From positions 1 through 64,000 of the forward strand of contig JAFUNS010000002.1 in the NCBI GenBank assembly GCA_017472925.1: 64,000 nucleotides of DNA, given 5' to 3'. This document shows positions 35,483-44,501 of this stretch, in pieces. The stretch comes from Bacteroides sp. (GTDB lineage: Bacteria > Bacteroidota > Bacteroidia > Bacteroidales > Bacteroidaceae). Both the position numbers and the translations under genes were made by a program. Every line of letters begins with the position of its first letter. The first letter of the stretch is position 1. Under the pieces are notes generated by a model. That model ran no database searches and was not told the origin of the DNA. It saw only the letters and a list, made by a program, of their open reading frames with translations.

Positions 35483-36742
35483 ATGATGAGAAGGATCTTT
35501 ATTTCACTATGTTTGGCTATAGGAAGTTTTAGCCTATTGCCGGCACAAAACAGCTATTTGGTTTCCACTAAAGCCACTCAAAAGAGCAGTGGTAGTAATG
35601 CAGATTCACCAGAGCATGAATTTATAAATACCTATTTCCGGAATTATAAATTATGCGAATGGACGCCAGGTATGAAATTTATGGTTATTCCCGAGCGAAA
35701 AGACATGATTATTCCTACTTTTAAAGATGCATCTACCCATAAAGAAGTGAGTAGCGGTGACTTGAAATATCAGATATTTGAATATTTAGGTTACGAAGTA
35801 ACTGATAGAGGTTACATTCATTTTGATTTTCATTGCGAAGGAAAAAGTTATTATCACGAAATAAAGAACACCACCCTCGACGAATATTGTGTCAAGCCTA
35901 AAGCAGGTATCCCTACACTTGCTTTCTTAGATGATGTAGATGCAGCCAAAGATTTATTGGAAGGTGCAACACTCTATATGCGGACAACTAAAGTGAGAGT
36001 GGATGATCCCAACAGTACATCCGGTTATAGGGAAGTGTCCATCAAGATGAATGAAAAGGTAAAAGTAACCGCTATTGGTGTAGGTACCCGCTCCTTCCCT
36101 GTCAAGATTGTATTTGAAGATAGTAAAGGGAACTCATACTATCAGCCCGTAGCTATCTCTAAAACAAATTGCGGTATGATAGACGATGATTTCATTATGG
36201 AGAATAAGAATAAATTCTTCCCCAACGCATTTAGTTTTACCGATGCCAACATTAAGAATTCTGATAATCTGATGGCCAGATATGGTAATCGAAGCATCTA
36301 CTTGAAAAAGAGTGTAGAATGTACTTCGGTCAATGGGAAGAATGTTATTCACCCACGATACACTCATTTTAAAATACAAAACATTGAATCGGATGTCAAC
36401 TCACCATTCCATACCCTTGAAATGAAACATGAGACTGGAGAGATTTACAAAATCAAAGCAACTTTCAGACCGACCAATGCAGCAAACACAATTTTACAGG
36501 CCGACAATTATTTCGGTGATTTATTTGGTATAGGAAACTTAAAGTCCAAATATCCCGATATCAGCAACGAACTTTGGGAACTCATCAGCCAAGGTAAAGT
36601 TCGCAAAGGGATGTCTACCGATGAATGTCGCCTTTCATTAGGAGATCCTATCCGAATCCATAAAGTAGGTTCTGAAGAGACTTGGTTTTATCAGAAAAAA
36701 TCATTGGATTTTACCAATAAGAAACTTGTTCGTATTCAATAA
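35483..36742 (+). CDS. Exported protein of unknown function with SmpA/BamE-like tail
   Basis: A 419-residue exported protein. The signal peptide (about 1-21) ends SLLPAQ. The bulk is beta-rich with no family I recognise (WTPGMKFMVIPERKD, KYQIFEYLGYEVTDRG, TLYMRTTKV). The last 50 residues (ISQGKVRKGMSTDECRLSLGDP ... ETWFYQKKSLDFTNKKLVRIQ) resemble the small SmpA/BamE fold, which has the signature of KGMT..EV...GxP followed by a Trp strand. Starts at 35483 and 35486 are equally possible; the ATG at 35432 is excluded as it precedes the signal peptide. Confidence 0.7.
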   Translation: MMRRIFISLCLAIGSFSLLPAQNSYLVSTKATQKSSGSNADSPEHEFINTYFRNYKLCEWTPGMKFMVIPERKDMIIPTFKDASTHKEVSSGDLKYQIFEYLGYEVTDRGYIHFDFHCEGKSYYHEIKNTTLDEYCVKPKAGIPTLAFLDDVDAAKDLLEGATLYMRTTKVRVDDPNSTSGYREVSIKMNEKVKVTAIGVGTRSFPVKIVFEDSKGNSYYQPVAISKTNCGMIDDDFIMENKNKFFPNAFSFTDANIKNSDNLMARYGNRSIYLKKSVECTSVNGKNVIHPRYTHFKIQNIESDVNSPFHTLEMKHETGEIYKIKATFRPTNAANTILQADNYFGDLFGIGNLKSKYPDISNELWELISQGKVRKGMSTDECRLSLGDPIRIHKVGSEETWFYQKKSLDFTNKKLVRIQ

Positions 36743-36759
36743 TACACAAAATATTTCAT

Positions 36760-36791
36760 TATCTTTGTCCGGTAAATGGTAATTACCGGAC
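36760..36791 (+). promoter_or_regulatory. recA promoter with overlapping perfect dyad
   Basis: TATCTTTG (36760-36767) is a -7 element. From its last base, GTCCGGTAA (36767-36775), a 7-base gap and TTACCGGAC (36783-36791) form a perfect 9-bp dyad over the expected start site. It could be an operator, or a terminator for the upstream gene (TTTATTATTA follows). Confidence 0.6.
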
Positions 36792-36847
36792 TTTATTATT
36801 AGAACGAATCAGTTATAATAGTATAGCACGAATAAAAACAAAAATCT

Positions 36848-37885
36848 ATGGCAAAAAAAGACAATGAACTGGAATTTACTCCAGGAACAGGAAACAGTGA
36901 AAAGCTGAAAGCATTGCAAGCAGCAATGGACAAAATTGAAAAGACTTTCGGTAAGGGTTCAATCATGAAATTAGGTGATGACAATATTCAAGATGTAGAA
37001 GTTATCCCTACAGGATCGGTAGCCTTAAATGCAGCATTAGGTGTAGGTGGCTATCCGAAAGGAAGAATCATCGAAATCTATGGTCCCGAATCGTCTGGTA
37101 AAACCACCCTTGCCATTCATGCTATCGCCGAAGCACAAAAAGCTGGAGGCATTGCTGCATTCATCGATGCCGAACATGCATTTGATCGTTTCTATGCGGC
37201 AAAGTTAGGAGTAGACGTTGACAATCTATGGATATCACAACCCAATAACGGTGAAGAAGCATTGGAGATTGCCGAACAACTTATTCGTTCATCGGCAATC
37301 GACATTATTGTTATCGACTCTGTAGCCGCTCTTACTCCCAAAGCTGAAATTGAAGGCGATATGGGTGAAAATAAAGTGGGCTTACAAGCACGTTTGATGT
37401 CACAGGCCTTGAGAAAATTAACTTCAGCCATCAGTAAAACAAATACAACTTGTATCTTTATCAACCAGTTGCGTGAAAAGATTGGTGTTATGTTTGGCAA
37501 CCCAGAAACAACAACTGGGGGTAATGCATTGAAGTTTTATGCTTCTGTACGCATTGATATCCGTCCGAGCCAACCAATTAAAGACGGCGATGTTATTTTA
37601 GGTAAACAAACCAAAGTAAAGATTGTAAAGAATAAGGTGGCTCCTCCTTTCCGTCGTGCTGAATTCGACATTATGTTTGGCGAAGGAATATCACGTTCCG
37701 GCGAAATTATCGATTTGGGCGCTGAATATGGTGTTATCAAAAAGAGTGGTTCATGGTACAGTTATAATGACACTAAATTAGGTCAAGGACGCGACGCTTC
37801 CAAGCAAGTGATTCAAGACAATCCTGAATTGGCCGAAGAAATTGAAAATCTGATTTTCCAAGCTATGAAAGAAAAAGAAAAATAA
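36848..37885 (+). CDS. recA: Recombinase RecA
   Basis: A 345-residue ATPase that forms filaments on single-stranded DNA for repair and strand exchange. Walker [14 protein letters not shown] near residue 76, [24 protein letters not shown] (Walker B), [26 protein letters not shown] and the acidic C-terminal helix are all in place. The length is typical. It is a single gene with its own promoter and terminator. Confidence 0.98.
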   Translation: MAKKDNELEFTPGTGNSEKLKALQAAMDKIEKTFGKGSIMKLGDDNIQDVEVIPTGSVALNAALGVGGYPKGRIIEIYGPESSGKTTLAIHAIAEAQKAGGIAAFIDAEHAFDRFYAAKLGVDVDNLWISQPNNGEEALEIAEQLIRSSAIDIIVIDSVAALTPKAEIEGDMGENKVGLQARLMSQALRKLTSAISKTNTTCIFINQLREKIGVMFGNPETTTGGNALKFYASVRIDIRPSQPIKDGDVILGKQTKVKIVKNKVAPPFRRAEFDIMFGEGISRSGEIIDLGAEYGVIKKSGSWYSYNDTKLGQGRDASKQVIQDNPELAEEIENLIFQAMKEKEK

Positions 37886-37895
37886 AAGAAAAATT

Positions 37896-37931
37896 AAAGG
37901 TGGGTGTATCGAAATGTACACCCTCCTTTTT
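37896..37931 (+). terminator. Terminator of recA
   Basis: AAAGG.GGGTGTA pairs with TACACCC.CCTTT around TCGAAATG; TTTTT follows. The loop recurs in the nadE terminator at 47644. Confidence 0.85.
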
Positions 37932-37942
37932 TATAGTATCAA

Positions 37943-38533
37943 TTATTGCTGCTTTTGTAATTCAAAACCTAGTTTCATTCCATCAAAAGAAGATGCAAGG
38001 CTACTAATAGTAGATGCTGTCGAATTAACTTTAGACGCTGCATTGGTAATAGTCTTCAATACACTCATTAATTTATCTGCATCATAAACAAAACTCATAT
38101 TATTCCCAAGAGTTACCACATGAGCTGTTGTAGAAATACCCAATTTACCGGTCTTGATAGTAATGGTTTTAGATTCTGCATCGAATGTATAGGTACCACT
38201 GATTGTTTTCTTTTTTATGACATAGGAACAAGTACCATCTTCATTAAATGTGTATTGAATAGTATTGATACCTACCTTAGAAAGAATTATTTCTAATTTC
38301 TCCTCCACTTTGGCAGAAGCCACTTCACCTCCGGCACTCGCTAACAAATTCTCACTATTAAACTCACATGCCGGACCTACATACTTCCATGTACCAATCA
38401 CAGATGTAGCTGTAGTAGCCTTATCCCCTACCACTGTTTTAGCTATCCCTGAAAGAATTGATTTCAAATCTTGTGCTCCTGCATTGATTGAAACAGCACA
38501 AATTAACGTAATAATACAAACTAACTTTTTCAT
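37943..38533 (-). CDS. DUF4923-like secreted protein
   Basis: A 196-residue exported protein with a signal peptide (1-20, ends NAGAQ). The mature part is a lipocalin-like beta domain (VIGTWKYVGPACEF, QYTFNEDGTCSYVIKKK, GTYTFDAESKTITIK) with a helical C-terminus. It resembles DUF4923, a Bacteroidales family without known function. Start at 38533 gives the MKKLV signal; an ATG 21 bases upstream does not fit as well. Confidence 0.75.
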   Translation of the reverse strand: MKKLVCIITLICAVSINAGAQDLKSILSGIAKTVVGDKATTATSVIGTWKYVGPACEFNSENLLASAGGEVASAKVEEKLEIILSKVGINTIQYTFNEDGTCSYVIKKKTISGTYTFDAESKTITIKTGKLGISTTAHVVTLGNNMSFVYDADKLMSVLKTITNAASKVNSTASTISSLASSFDGMKLGFELQKQQ

Positions 38534-38622
38534 TTTAAACTCACATTTATACAAAAATAGGAGTTAGAGGTTATTCCATCAAGAAAAACGACCAACTCCT
38601 CCATTTTTAATTCTAAAGACTA

Positions 38623-39474
38623 TCAACAAGCTTTAAAACTCATGTCCATACCCTTTACAGAATGGGTAAGTGCACCGAATGAAATAAAATCTACACCTGC
38701 TTGTGCATAGGGCAACATTGTTTCGTAAGTAATGCCACCAGATGATTCTGTTTCACAACGTCCAGCTACAATCTCCACCGCCTTCTTGGTATCTTCCGGA
38801 GTAAAGTTGTCAAACATGATTCTATCAACGCCTTCATCCAAAGCTTGTTGTAATTCATCAAAGTTACGAACTTCAAGTTCTATCTTCAGATTTTTACCTT
38901 TCGCTTTGCAATATTCCTTGGCACGTGTCACCGCATTATGAATTCCACCCGAAAAATCCACATGATTATCTTTCAGCAGAATCATATCAAACAACCCGAT
39001 TCTATGGTTCTCACCTCCACCAATCTTTACGGCCATTTTTTCGAGGATACGCATACCCGGAGTTGTTTTACGTGTATCAAGCACACGAGTTTTTGTTCCT
39101 TCTATTTTCTTCACATAACGATTGGTCATAGTAGCAATACCACTCATACGTTGCATGATATTCAGCATCAGACGCTCTGTTTGTAACAAAGATTGAACTT
39201 TACCTTCCACCACCATTGCTATGTCACCCGGCTTCACATGGGTACCGTCTTCTATGAATACTTCTACCTTCATAGTAGGATCAAAACGATGGAATACCAT
39301 TTTTGCTATTTCAATACCAGCCAAAATACCTTCTTCCTTAATAAGCAGTTTTGATTTACCCATAGCATCGGCAGGAATGCTCGATAAAGTAGTATGGTCG
39401 CCATCGCCTATATCTTCCGCAAATGACAAATCAATCAACCTGTCTATCAAGTCCTTTACAATCTTTTCATCCAT
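38623..39474 (-). CDS. nadC: Quinolinate phosphoribosyltransferase
   Basis: A 283-residue enzyme that joins quinolinate and PRPP to nicotinate mononucleotide in NAD synthesis. It has EDIGDGDHTT, LLIKEEGILAG, LMLNIMQRMSGIATMT, TRKTTPGMR (phosphate site), GGGENHRIGLFDMILLKDNH and IELEVRNF. The start at 39474 is the ATG after the -7 element (TACCTTTG on the minus strand, 39503-39510); an in-frame ATG at 39537 lies upstream of the promoter. It is divergent from rlmH. Confidence 0.95.
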   Translation of the reverse strand: MDEKIVKDLIDRLIDLSFAEDIGDGDHTTLSSIPADAMGKSKLLIKEEGILAGIEIAKMVFHRFDPTMKVEVFIEDGTHVKPGDIAMVVEGKVQSLLQTERLMLNIMQRMSGIATMTNRYVKKIEGTKTRVLDTRKTTPGMRILEKMAVKIGGGENHRIGLFDMILLKDNHVDFSGGIHNAVTRAKEYCKAKGKNLKIELEVRNFDELQQALDEGVDRIMFDNFTPEDTKKAVEIVAGRCETESSGGITYETMLPYAQAGVDFISFGALTHSVKGMDMSFKAC

Positions 39475-39502
39475 ATTCGCTATTTTTTTAAGATTCGATA
39501 GG

Positions 39503-39529
39503 CAAAGGTAGTTTTTTTCTGTATTTTTG
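39503..39529. promoter_or_regulatory. Divergent -7 elements of nadC and rlmH
   Basis: The minus strand reads TACCTTTG at 39503-39510 (nadC); the plus strand reads TATTTTTG at 39522-39529 (rlmH). Confidence 0.6.
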
Positions 39530-39552
39530 CAAAGCAAATTAACAAGAAGCTT

Positions 39553-40026
39553 ATGAAATTCACCTTATTAGTAGTAGGTCGCACAGTAGAAAAGCATTAC
39601 ATTACAGCCATAGACGATTATGTATCACGCACCAAACATTTCATATCATTCGATATGGAAGTGATTCCTGAGTTGAAAAACACCAAGAATCTAAGTATGG
39701 AGCAACAGAAAGAAAAAGAAGGGGAACTGATACTGAAATCCTTGCAGCCTGGTGATGTAGTGGTATTACTTGATGAACACGGAAAAGAATTTCGCTCCAT
39801 TGAATTTGCCGATTGGATAGAAAAGAAAATGCATACCGTCAACAAGCGTTTGGTATTCATCATCGGCGGGCCTTACGGATTCGCCCCAAAAGTGTACGAA
39901 GCCTCGCACGAAAAAATATCACTTTCTAAAATGACGTTCTCACATCAAATGATACGTTTGATATTTGTGGAACAATTATATAGAGCAATGACTATCTTGA
40001 ATAATAATCCTTATCATCACGAATAA
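39553..40026 (+). CDS. rlmH: 23S rRNA pseudouridine1915 methyltransferase
   Basis: A 157-residue SPOUT-class methyltransferase that modifies a pseudouridine in helix 69 of 23S rRNA. It has VVLLDEHGKEFRSIEFADWI, the SAM knot FIIGGPYGFAPKVYE, LSKMTFSHQMIRLIFVEQLYRAMTILNNNPYHHE; the last stretch ends the protein as in all RlmH. The 3' end overlaps the convergent EEP gene by 35 bases. Confidence 0.97.
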   Translation: MKFTLLVVGRTVEKHYITAIDDYVSRTKHFISFDMEVIPELKNTKNLSMEQQKEKEGELILKSLQPGDVVVLLDEHGKEFRSIEFADWIEKKMHTVNKRLVFIIGGPYGFAPKVYEASHEKISLSKMTFSHQMIRLIFVEQLYRAMTILNNNPYHHE

Positions 40027-41008
40027 TTTCCAAATCTACACAAATGGGTAGATGGTCACTATATCCACCATGATATTTTATACCATTATAAGTACGATAA
40101 GGTTTATCGCCTCCATATTTGTCATCTTCCTCCAATAGATACGGATAACGGATAATCATCGCTTTATCTTCCGATGTATGGATACGGCTCATACTATCCA
40201 AGATATTTGCAGAAACTAAAATTTGGTCAATAATTTCCCAATTTCCCCGATATCGATAAGTACCCATTGGTTTGTTTTTCAACAAATTGTGTAACCCTGT
40301 TTTAGTTAGATTAGACAAAGAGCGACTTTGAGGGCCATCATTGAAATCACCCATTACAATAAAGTATGGAGATTCTCTGACTTGCACCAACGAATCAATG
40401 GTATTTTGTACAATTTGAGAAGCTAACAAACGATAAGGTTCTGTCTTTCTTGCCCCTCCCGAGCGCGATGGGAAATGGCATACCAACACATCCAACGTAT
40501 CACCCGACAACACTTTTCCTGCGACATGGAGTATATCACGTGTAGGCGTTTTCTTCAATATCTCCACAGGAACGTGGATGCTTTCTTTTTCTATTATTTT
40601 AAATGTACCCCGCTGATATAATAATGCCACATCAATCCCTCGTTCATCGGGCGAATTGGTCATCACATACCTATAATCGGCTTCGCGTAATGGAGAATAT
40701 CTTACCAAATCTCTCAGACATGTATCATTTTCCACTTCGCATAACCCTACCAAATCGGGTACATATTCGTTGCCAGAAGCAATAATAACCTTAGCTATAC
40801 TATTCACCTTATCCCTATAACGGTAATAATTCCACCTTCGCATAGCATCAGGTAGAAACTCATTGTCATTCTTCAACGAATCGTCTTTCGTATCAAATAG
40901 ATTTTCAACGTTGTAGAACATGACACGAAATGATTCTTGTGCCAATACAACCATAGTTGTTTGGCACAAGAACAACAATAGAATCAGGCATTTACTTAAC
41001 TGGTACAT
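39992..41008 (-). CDS. Secreted endonuclease/exonuclease/phosphatase-family protein
   Basis: A 338-residue exported member of the EEP fold (DNase I-like). The signal peptide (1-23) ends VVLAQ. Metal and catalytic motifs are FYNVENLFDTKDD near 30, LCEVENDTCL near 93, VCHFPSRSGG near 180, IVMGDFNDGPQ near 220 and GYSDHLPICVDLE near the C-terminus. All acids and the final SDH are present. It may be a nuclease or lipid/sugar phosphatase; the sequence does not decide. Its start lies inside the pepD 3' end (17-base overlap) and its own end overlaps rlmH, so it is probably co-transcribed with pepD. Confidence 0.88.
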   Translation of the reverse strand: MYQLSKCLILLLFLCQTTMVVLAQESFRVMFYNVENLFDTKDDSLKNDNEFLPDAMRRWNYYRYRDKVNSIAKVIIASGNEYVPDLVGLCEVENDTCLRDLVRYSPLREADYRYVMTNSPDERGIDVALLYQRGTFKIIEKESIHVPVEILKKTPTRDILHVAGKVLSGDTLDVLVCHFPSRSGGARKTEPYRLLASQIVQNTIDSLVQVRESPYFIVMGDFNDGPQSRSLSNLTKTGLHNLLKNKPMGTYRYRGNWEIIDQILVSANILDSMSRIHTSEDKAMIIRYPYLLEEDDKYGGDKPYRTYNGIKYHGGYSDHLPICVDLEIIRDDKDYYSR

Positions 41009-42446
41009 GTATCAGAATATCCAACAAATGGCGCCAGAATTTGTCAACGGTTGGAATCAACATGCGTTCGTCGGGTGAATGTACACCTCTTAATGTCGGT
41101 CCTGTTGAGAACATATCGAGTGACGGATACTTTTCAAGGAACAATCCACATTCCAAACCGGCATGAATAGCCTTTACTTTAGGTTCTACTCCAAACAAGC
41201 GCTGATAGCTTTCGATAGCTACTTTCAAGATGGGTGATGATGGATTCGGTTTCCAGCCCGGATAACCATCACCTGTGGTAACGGTAGCGCCTCCTAATTC
41301 AAATGCTGAACGAATCATTTCAGACATATCCTTACGGGATGACAAAATAGAGCTACGTTGGCTGGTTACTATCTTGATTTTACCGTCTACCATCTTTATA
41401 GAAGCAAGGTTGGATGAGGTTTCTACCAATCCTTCCATATCCTGACTCCATGCATATACACCGTTATGCACAGCATATACCGACTTTAATAATTTATCAA
41501 CAGTTTCTCTATCAATAGCAGTTGCACAAGCCGACTCAGATGAGAGTTCTGTACGGAGATTTGGTTCGGTAACACTGAATTCATTTTCTATTTCAGCGGT
41601 ATAGATATTCATATCAATGCGCACGGGTTCCTTATCCTTCATTGGCACGGCACAAAGTGCAGTCGCTTCACGAGGAATGGCATTATGAAGATTACCACCA
41701 TCAATTTTACATAAATAGAAATCATATTTAGCGTTCAATTGTGAAAGGAATCGGTTGAGCAATTTATTGGCATTAGCACGATTCTTGTTGATGTCATCTC
41801 CTGAATGTCCGCCTGACAGTCCCTTGATAGCTACACTGAAAAAGAAATAATCTTGCGGTGCCTCAATGGGTTGATAAGTAAATTCTGCAGTAGTATTGGC
41901 ACCACCTGCACAACCTATAAACAATTCACCTTCGTCTTCTGAGTCAAGATTGATTAGAATATCTCCATCCATAAAACCTTCTTGCAGAGCAAAAGCACCA
42001 GTAAGTCCTGTTTCTTCGTCTACTGTAAACAAACACTCTATTGGGCCGTGCTCAATATCTGTGGCAGCAAGCACCGCCAATTGGGTGGCTACTCCTATCC
42101 CATTGTCTGCTCCAAGTGTGGTACCTTTTGCTTTCAGCCATTCACCGTCCACATAGGTTTCAATAGGATCGTTCAAGAAATCATGTTCTACGTCACTATT
42201 CTTTTCGCAAACCATATCAATATGTGATTGTAGAATCACAGTTTTCAGATTCTCTTTTCCAGGGGTAGCTGGCTTTTTAATCAACACATTACCTGCTTCA
42301 TCTGTTTTTACTTCCAATTGGTGCTCTTTGGCAAAATCCAACAGATAAGCTCTTATTTTCTCTTCCTTCTTAGAAGGACGTGGCACTTTACATACTTCGG
42401 CAAAGTAATGAAATACCGATGCCGGCTTCAATTCAATGTTTTCCAT
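40992..42446 (-). CDS. pepD: Aminoacyl-histidine dipeptidase PepD
   Basis: A 484-residue cytosolic M20-family metallopeptidase that cleaves dipeptides such as carnosine and small Xaa-His peptides. Zinc ligands and catalytic residues lie in LQSHIDMVCEKN near 80, TLGADNGIGVA near 117, TVDEETGLTGA near 147, NLDSEDEGELFIG and HAGLECGLF near 430. Length and motifs match E. coli PepD (485). No signal peptide. The operon partner is the EEP gene. Confidence 0.95.
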   Translation of the reverse strand: MENIELKPASVFHYFAEVCKVPRPSKKEEKIRAYLLDFAKEHQLEVKTDEAGNVLIKKPATPGKENLKTVILQSHIDMVCEKNSDVEHDFLNDPIETYVDGEWLKAKGTTLGADNGIGVATQLAVLAATDIEHGPIECLFTVDEETGLTGAFALQEGFMDGDILINLDSEDEGELFIGCAGGANTTAEFTYQPIEAPQDYFFFSVAIKGLSGGHSGDDINKNRANANKLLNRFLSQLNAKYDFYLCKIDGGNLHNAIPREATALCAVPMKDKEPVRIDMNIYTAEIENEFSVTEPNLRTELSSESACATAIDRETVDKLLKSVYAVHNGVYAWSQDMEGLVETSSNLASIKMVDGKIKIVTSQRSSILSSRKDMSEMIRSAFELGGATVTTGDGYPGWKPNPSSPILKVAIESYQRLFGVEPKVKAIHAGLECGLFLEKYPSLDMFSTGPTLRGVHSPDERMLIPTVDKFWRHLLDILIHVPVK

Positions 42447-42521
42447 ATCTATATTGACATTTTATAAAACGTAAAAACGTTTTTTCGTTATTTACTTGTG
42501 GTATTATGCAAAAAATACTCT

Positions 42522-42529
42522 ATATTTGC
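42522..42529 (+). promoter_or_regulatory. -7 element for the small membrane protein and ompH
   Basis: TATATTTG, followed by C, lies 18 bases before the ATG at 42548, which rules out the in-frame ATG at 42506. Confidence 0.6.
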
Positions 42530-42547
42530 ACCACAAATTTAATAAGA

Positions 42548-42775
42548 ATGCTCGAAACTATCTACTTAACCGCGTTAATTGTTGCTATTTGTCTGATTTT
42601 ATTGTGTATCGGTCTCTTTTTCAACAGAAAATTTCCCAATACTCACGTCAGTGGTAACAAAGAAATGCGTAAGCGGGGCATTGGTTGCGTTCAATCACAA
42701 GACCGCGAAGCCCGAAAGGAGAATCCGCACCGCATTGCGGAGAAAGTGAAGCATGAAGAAACAGCTAATAATTAA
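42548..42775 (+). CDS. Small single-pass membrane protein
   Basis: A 75-residue protein with one membrane segment (about 4-25, IYLTALIVAICLILLCIGLFF) and a basic cytosolic-type tail: KFPNTHVSGNKEMRKRGIGCVQSQDREARKENP. I recognise this tail as recurrent in Bacteroidales but know no function; it has a single Cys. The start follows the -7 element by 18 bases. ompH lies 23 bases downstream, so they are likely co-transcribed. Confidence 0.65.
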   Translation: MLETIYLTALIVAICLILLCIGLFFNRKFPNTHVSGNKEMRKRGIGCVQSQDREARKENPHRIAEKVKHEETANN

Positions 42776-42798
42776 CAAAAGTAATAACATAAAAAATT

Positions 42799-43398
42799 AT
42801 GAAAAAAACAAGTTTCATCGTCAAAGGACTTTTGGCACTTGCCATCGTGTTAGGTTTTACACAATGTGCAAACAACAATGCCGCTACACAATCAGCTCCT
42901 GCTGCTGGTAATGGTAACGGAACAAATATGAAGATTGCATACGTGGAAATCGATTCATTGCTTACCAAGTACAATTTTTGGAATGACCTGAACGAACAAA
43001 TGATAAAGAAGGAAGAAAACATCCGCACTACATTGAACGAAAAGGGCAAGAAGTTGGAAAAAGAAGCTCAAGAATTCCAACGTAAGTATGAAAATAACGG
43101 TTTTGTTAGTCCTGAACGTGCACAACAAGAATACCAACGCATTCAAAAGCAACAACAAGATTTGCAGGAATTGCAACAGAAGTTGACTGAAGAATTGGCC
43201 GTTGAAAACCAAAAAAATAGCCTTCAGTTGCGCGACTCTATCAACTCTTTCTTGAAAATCTATAACGAAAACAAGGGATATGATTTGATCATCAGCAACA
43301 CAGGTTTCGACAATTTGTTGTATGCTAATCCTGCACATAACATCACCAACGAAATCGTTGAAGGATTGAACAGTCGTTATACTCCTTCTAACAAGTAA
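42799..43398 (+). CDS. OmpH/Skp-family periplasmic chaperone-like lipoprotein
   Basis: A 199-residue protein with signal peptide and lipobox-like FTQC near 25, a Ser/Ala/Asn-rich linker, then a Skp/OmpH domain: IAYVEIDSLLTKYNFWNDL, a long charged coiled coil (50-150) and the C-terminal YDLIISNTGFDNLLYANPAHNIT. The family binds unfolded outer-membrane proteins. Anchoring by a lipid, rather than free as in E. coli Skp, is common in Bacteroidetes. Terminated at 43427. Confidence 0.88.
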   Translation: MKKTSFIVKGLLALAIVLGFTQCANNNAATQSAPAAGNGNGTNMKIAYVEIDSLLTKYNFWNDLNEQMIKKEENIRTTLNEKGKKLEKEAQEFQRKYENNGFVSPERAQQEYQRIQKQQQDLQELQQKLTEELAVENQKNSLQLRDSINSFLKIYNENKGYDLIISNTGFDNLLYANPAHNITNEIVEGLNSRYTPSNK

Positions 43399-43426
43399 GA
43401 AAAGTATTTCAAATACATTTTGAGGA

Positions 43427-43478
43427 AACGAAGAATCTGTAAACATCCACGTTTATGCATACAGATTCTTCGTTTTTG
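43427..43478 (+). terminator. Terminator after ompH-like gene
   Basis: AACGAAGAATCTGT (43427-43440) pairs with ACAGATTCTTCGTT (43461-43474), followed by TTTGC. Confidence 0.8.
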
Positions 43479-43567
43479 CTTTTAATGACATTGTGTAAGC
43501 ACCATCCACCACCAAACAAAAACCATTTTCCTTTGTTTTATACATATACTTAAAACAAAGGAAGATT

Positions 43568-43870
43568 ATGGAAAATTTCAATGAAATGGTCAATCAACCA
43601 TTCCCTGTATTGGTCGATTTTTATGCTGAATGGTGTGGTCCCTGCCGAATGATGAAACCCGTCTTGGAAGAAGTAAAGAAAATGATGGGAGATTCCATTC
43701 GTATCATTAAAATAGATGTAGACAAGCACGAATCGCTTGCCAATAGTTTCCAAATCCAATCAGTACCCACGCTGATGATATTTAAAAATGGCAAGATGTT
43801 ATGGAGACAGAGCGGTGTAATGCGCACCAGCCAACTCACCCAACTCTTGCAACAATACGAAAAGCCATGA
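43568..43870 (+). CDS. trxA: Thioredoxin
   Basis: A 100-residue cytosolic thioredoxin with the active site WCGPCRMMKP near residue 22 and the cis-Pro in QSVPTLMIFKNG. It has no signal peptide. The stop overlaps the next gene as ATGA, giving a cytosolic/exported thioredoxin pair under one promoter. Confidence 0.95.
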   Translation: MENFNEMVNQPFPVLVDFYAEWCGPCRMMKPVLEEVKKMMGDSIRIIKIDVDKHESLANSFQIQSVPTLMIFKNGKMLWRQSGVMRTSQLTQLLQQYEKP

Positions 43871-44307
43871 AAAGAATTGCAACCCTATTATTGATGTTGG
43901 TCATCAGTTTTTCCATGTTTGCGCAAGATAAGAAAAAAGAAGACGCAGTTATCCCAATGGATGAACTCATGTTCCTTACTCGTGTATTCGACTATAAGCA
44001 TAACGAAGCGCAAGAATGGAAATACAAAGGCGATAAGCCATGCATTATCGATTTCTATGCCACTTGGTGTGCACCTTGCCGCATGATAGCCCCTACCCTC
44101 AAGGAATTGGCCAAGGAATATCAGGATAGTATCTATGTATTCAAAGTAGATGTGGACAAAGAAAAGGAACTTGCAGCAGCCATGGGCATCCAATCCATGC
44201 CTACCATTGTATTTATTCCCACAACCGGCCAACCACAAGTTATTGTAGGAGCTGCCGACAAGAATACATTCCGCCGGGCAATCAAGGAAGTATTACTAAA
44301 GGAATAA
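43867..44307 (+). CDS. Exported thioredoxin-like protein
   Basis: A 146-residue protein with a signal peptide (1-18, ends SMFAQ) and a thioredoxin domain: FYATWCAPCRMIAPTL near 65, VDVDKEKELAAAMGIQSMPTIVFIP with cis-Pro. It likely acts on disulfides in the periplasm. The start at 43867 overlaps trxA (ATGA); an in-frame start at 43801 lies inside trxA and has no signal. Confidence 0.9.
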   Translation: MKRIATLLLMLVISFSMFAQDKKKEDAVIPMDELMFLTRVFDYKHNEAQEWKYKGDKPCIIDFYATWCAPCRMIAPTLKELAKEYQDSIYVFKVDVDKEKELAAAMGIQSMPTIVFIPTTGQPQVIVGAADKNTFRRAIKEVLLKE

Positions 44308-44332
44308 AGCAGTAAACGTAAAGTCTTTCATT

Positions 44333-44408
44333 ACTATGTACTACGCTTCATAAAACATTGTTTTCTTCATCACAACACTATGTTTTACGAGGCATAAAAC
44401 ATAGTGTT
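44333..44408. repeat. Tandem palindromic repeat units
   Basis: Two related units: ACTATGTACTACGCTTCATA continuing AAACATTGTT (44333-44362), and the perfect dyad AACACTATGTTTTA (44374-44387) with TAAAACATAGTGTT (44395-44408). They share ACTATGT, TACG and CATAAAACAT. No T run follows, so it is not a plain terminator. Confidence 0.65.
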
Positions 44409-44450
44409 AGTCTTATTAACAAATCAAGATAAAAAACAAACCTATAAAAG

Positions 44451-44482
44451 AAAAAGGGAACTTCTTATGAAGTTCCCTTTTT
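44451..44482. terminator. Bidirectional terminator between thioredoxin and rubrerythrin genes
   Basis: AAAAAGGGAACTTC, loop TTAT, GAAGTTCCCTTTTT: a perfect stem with A/T runs on both sides. Confidence 0.9.
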
Positions 44483-44501
44483 CTCTTTTATTTTCATTCT
44501 A

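Noticed and set aside
40603..41166. Plus-strand small frames opposite the EEP gene and pepD
   Set aside because: Antisense shadows of genes with complete active-site motifs.
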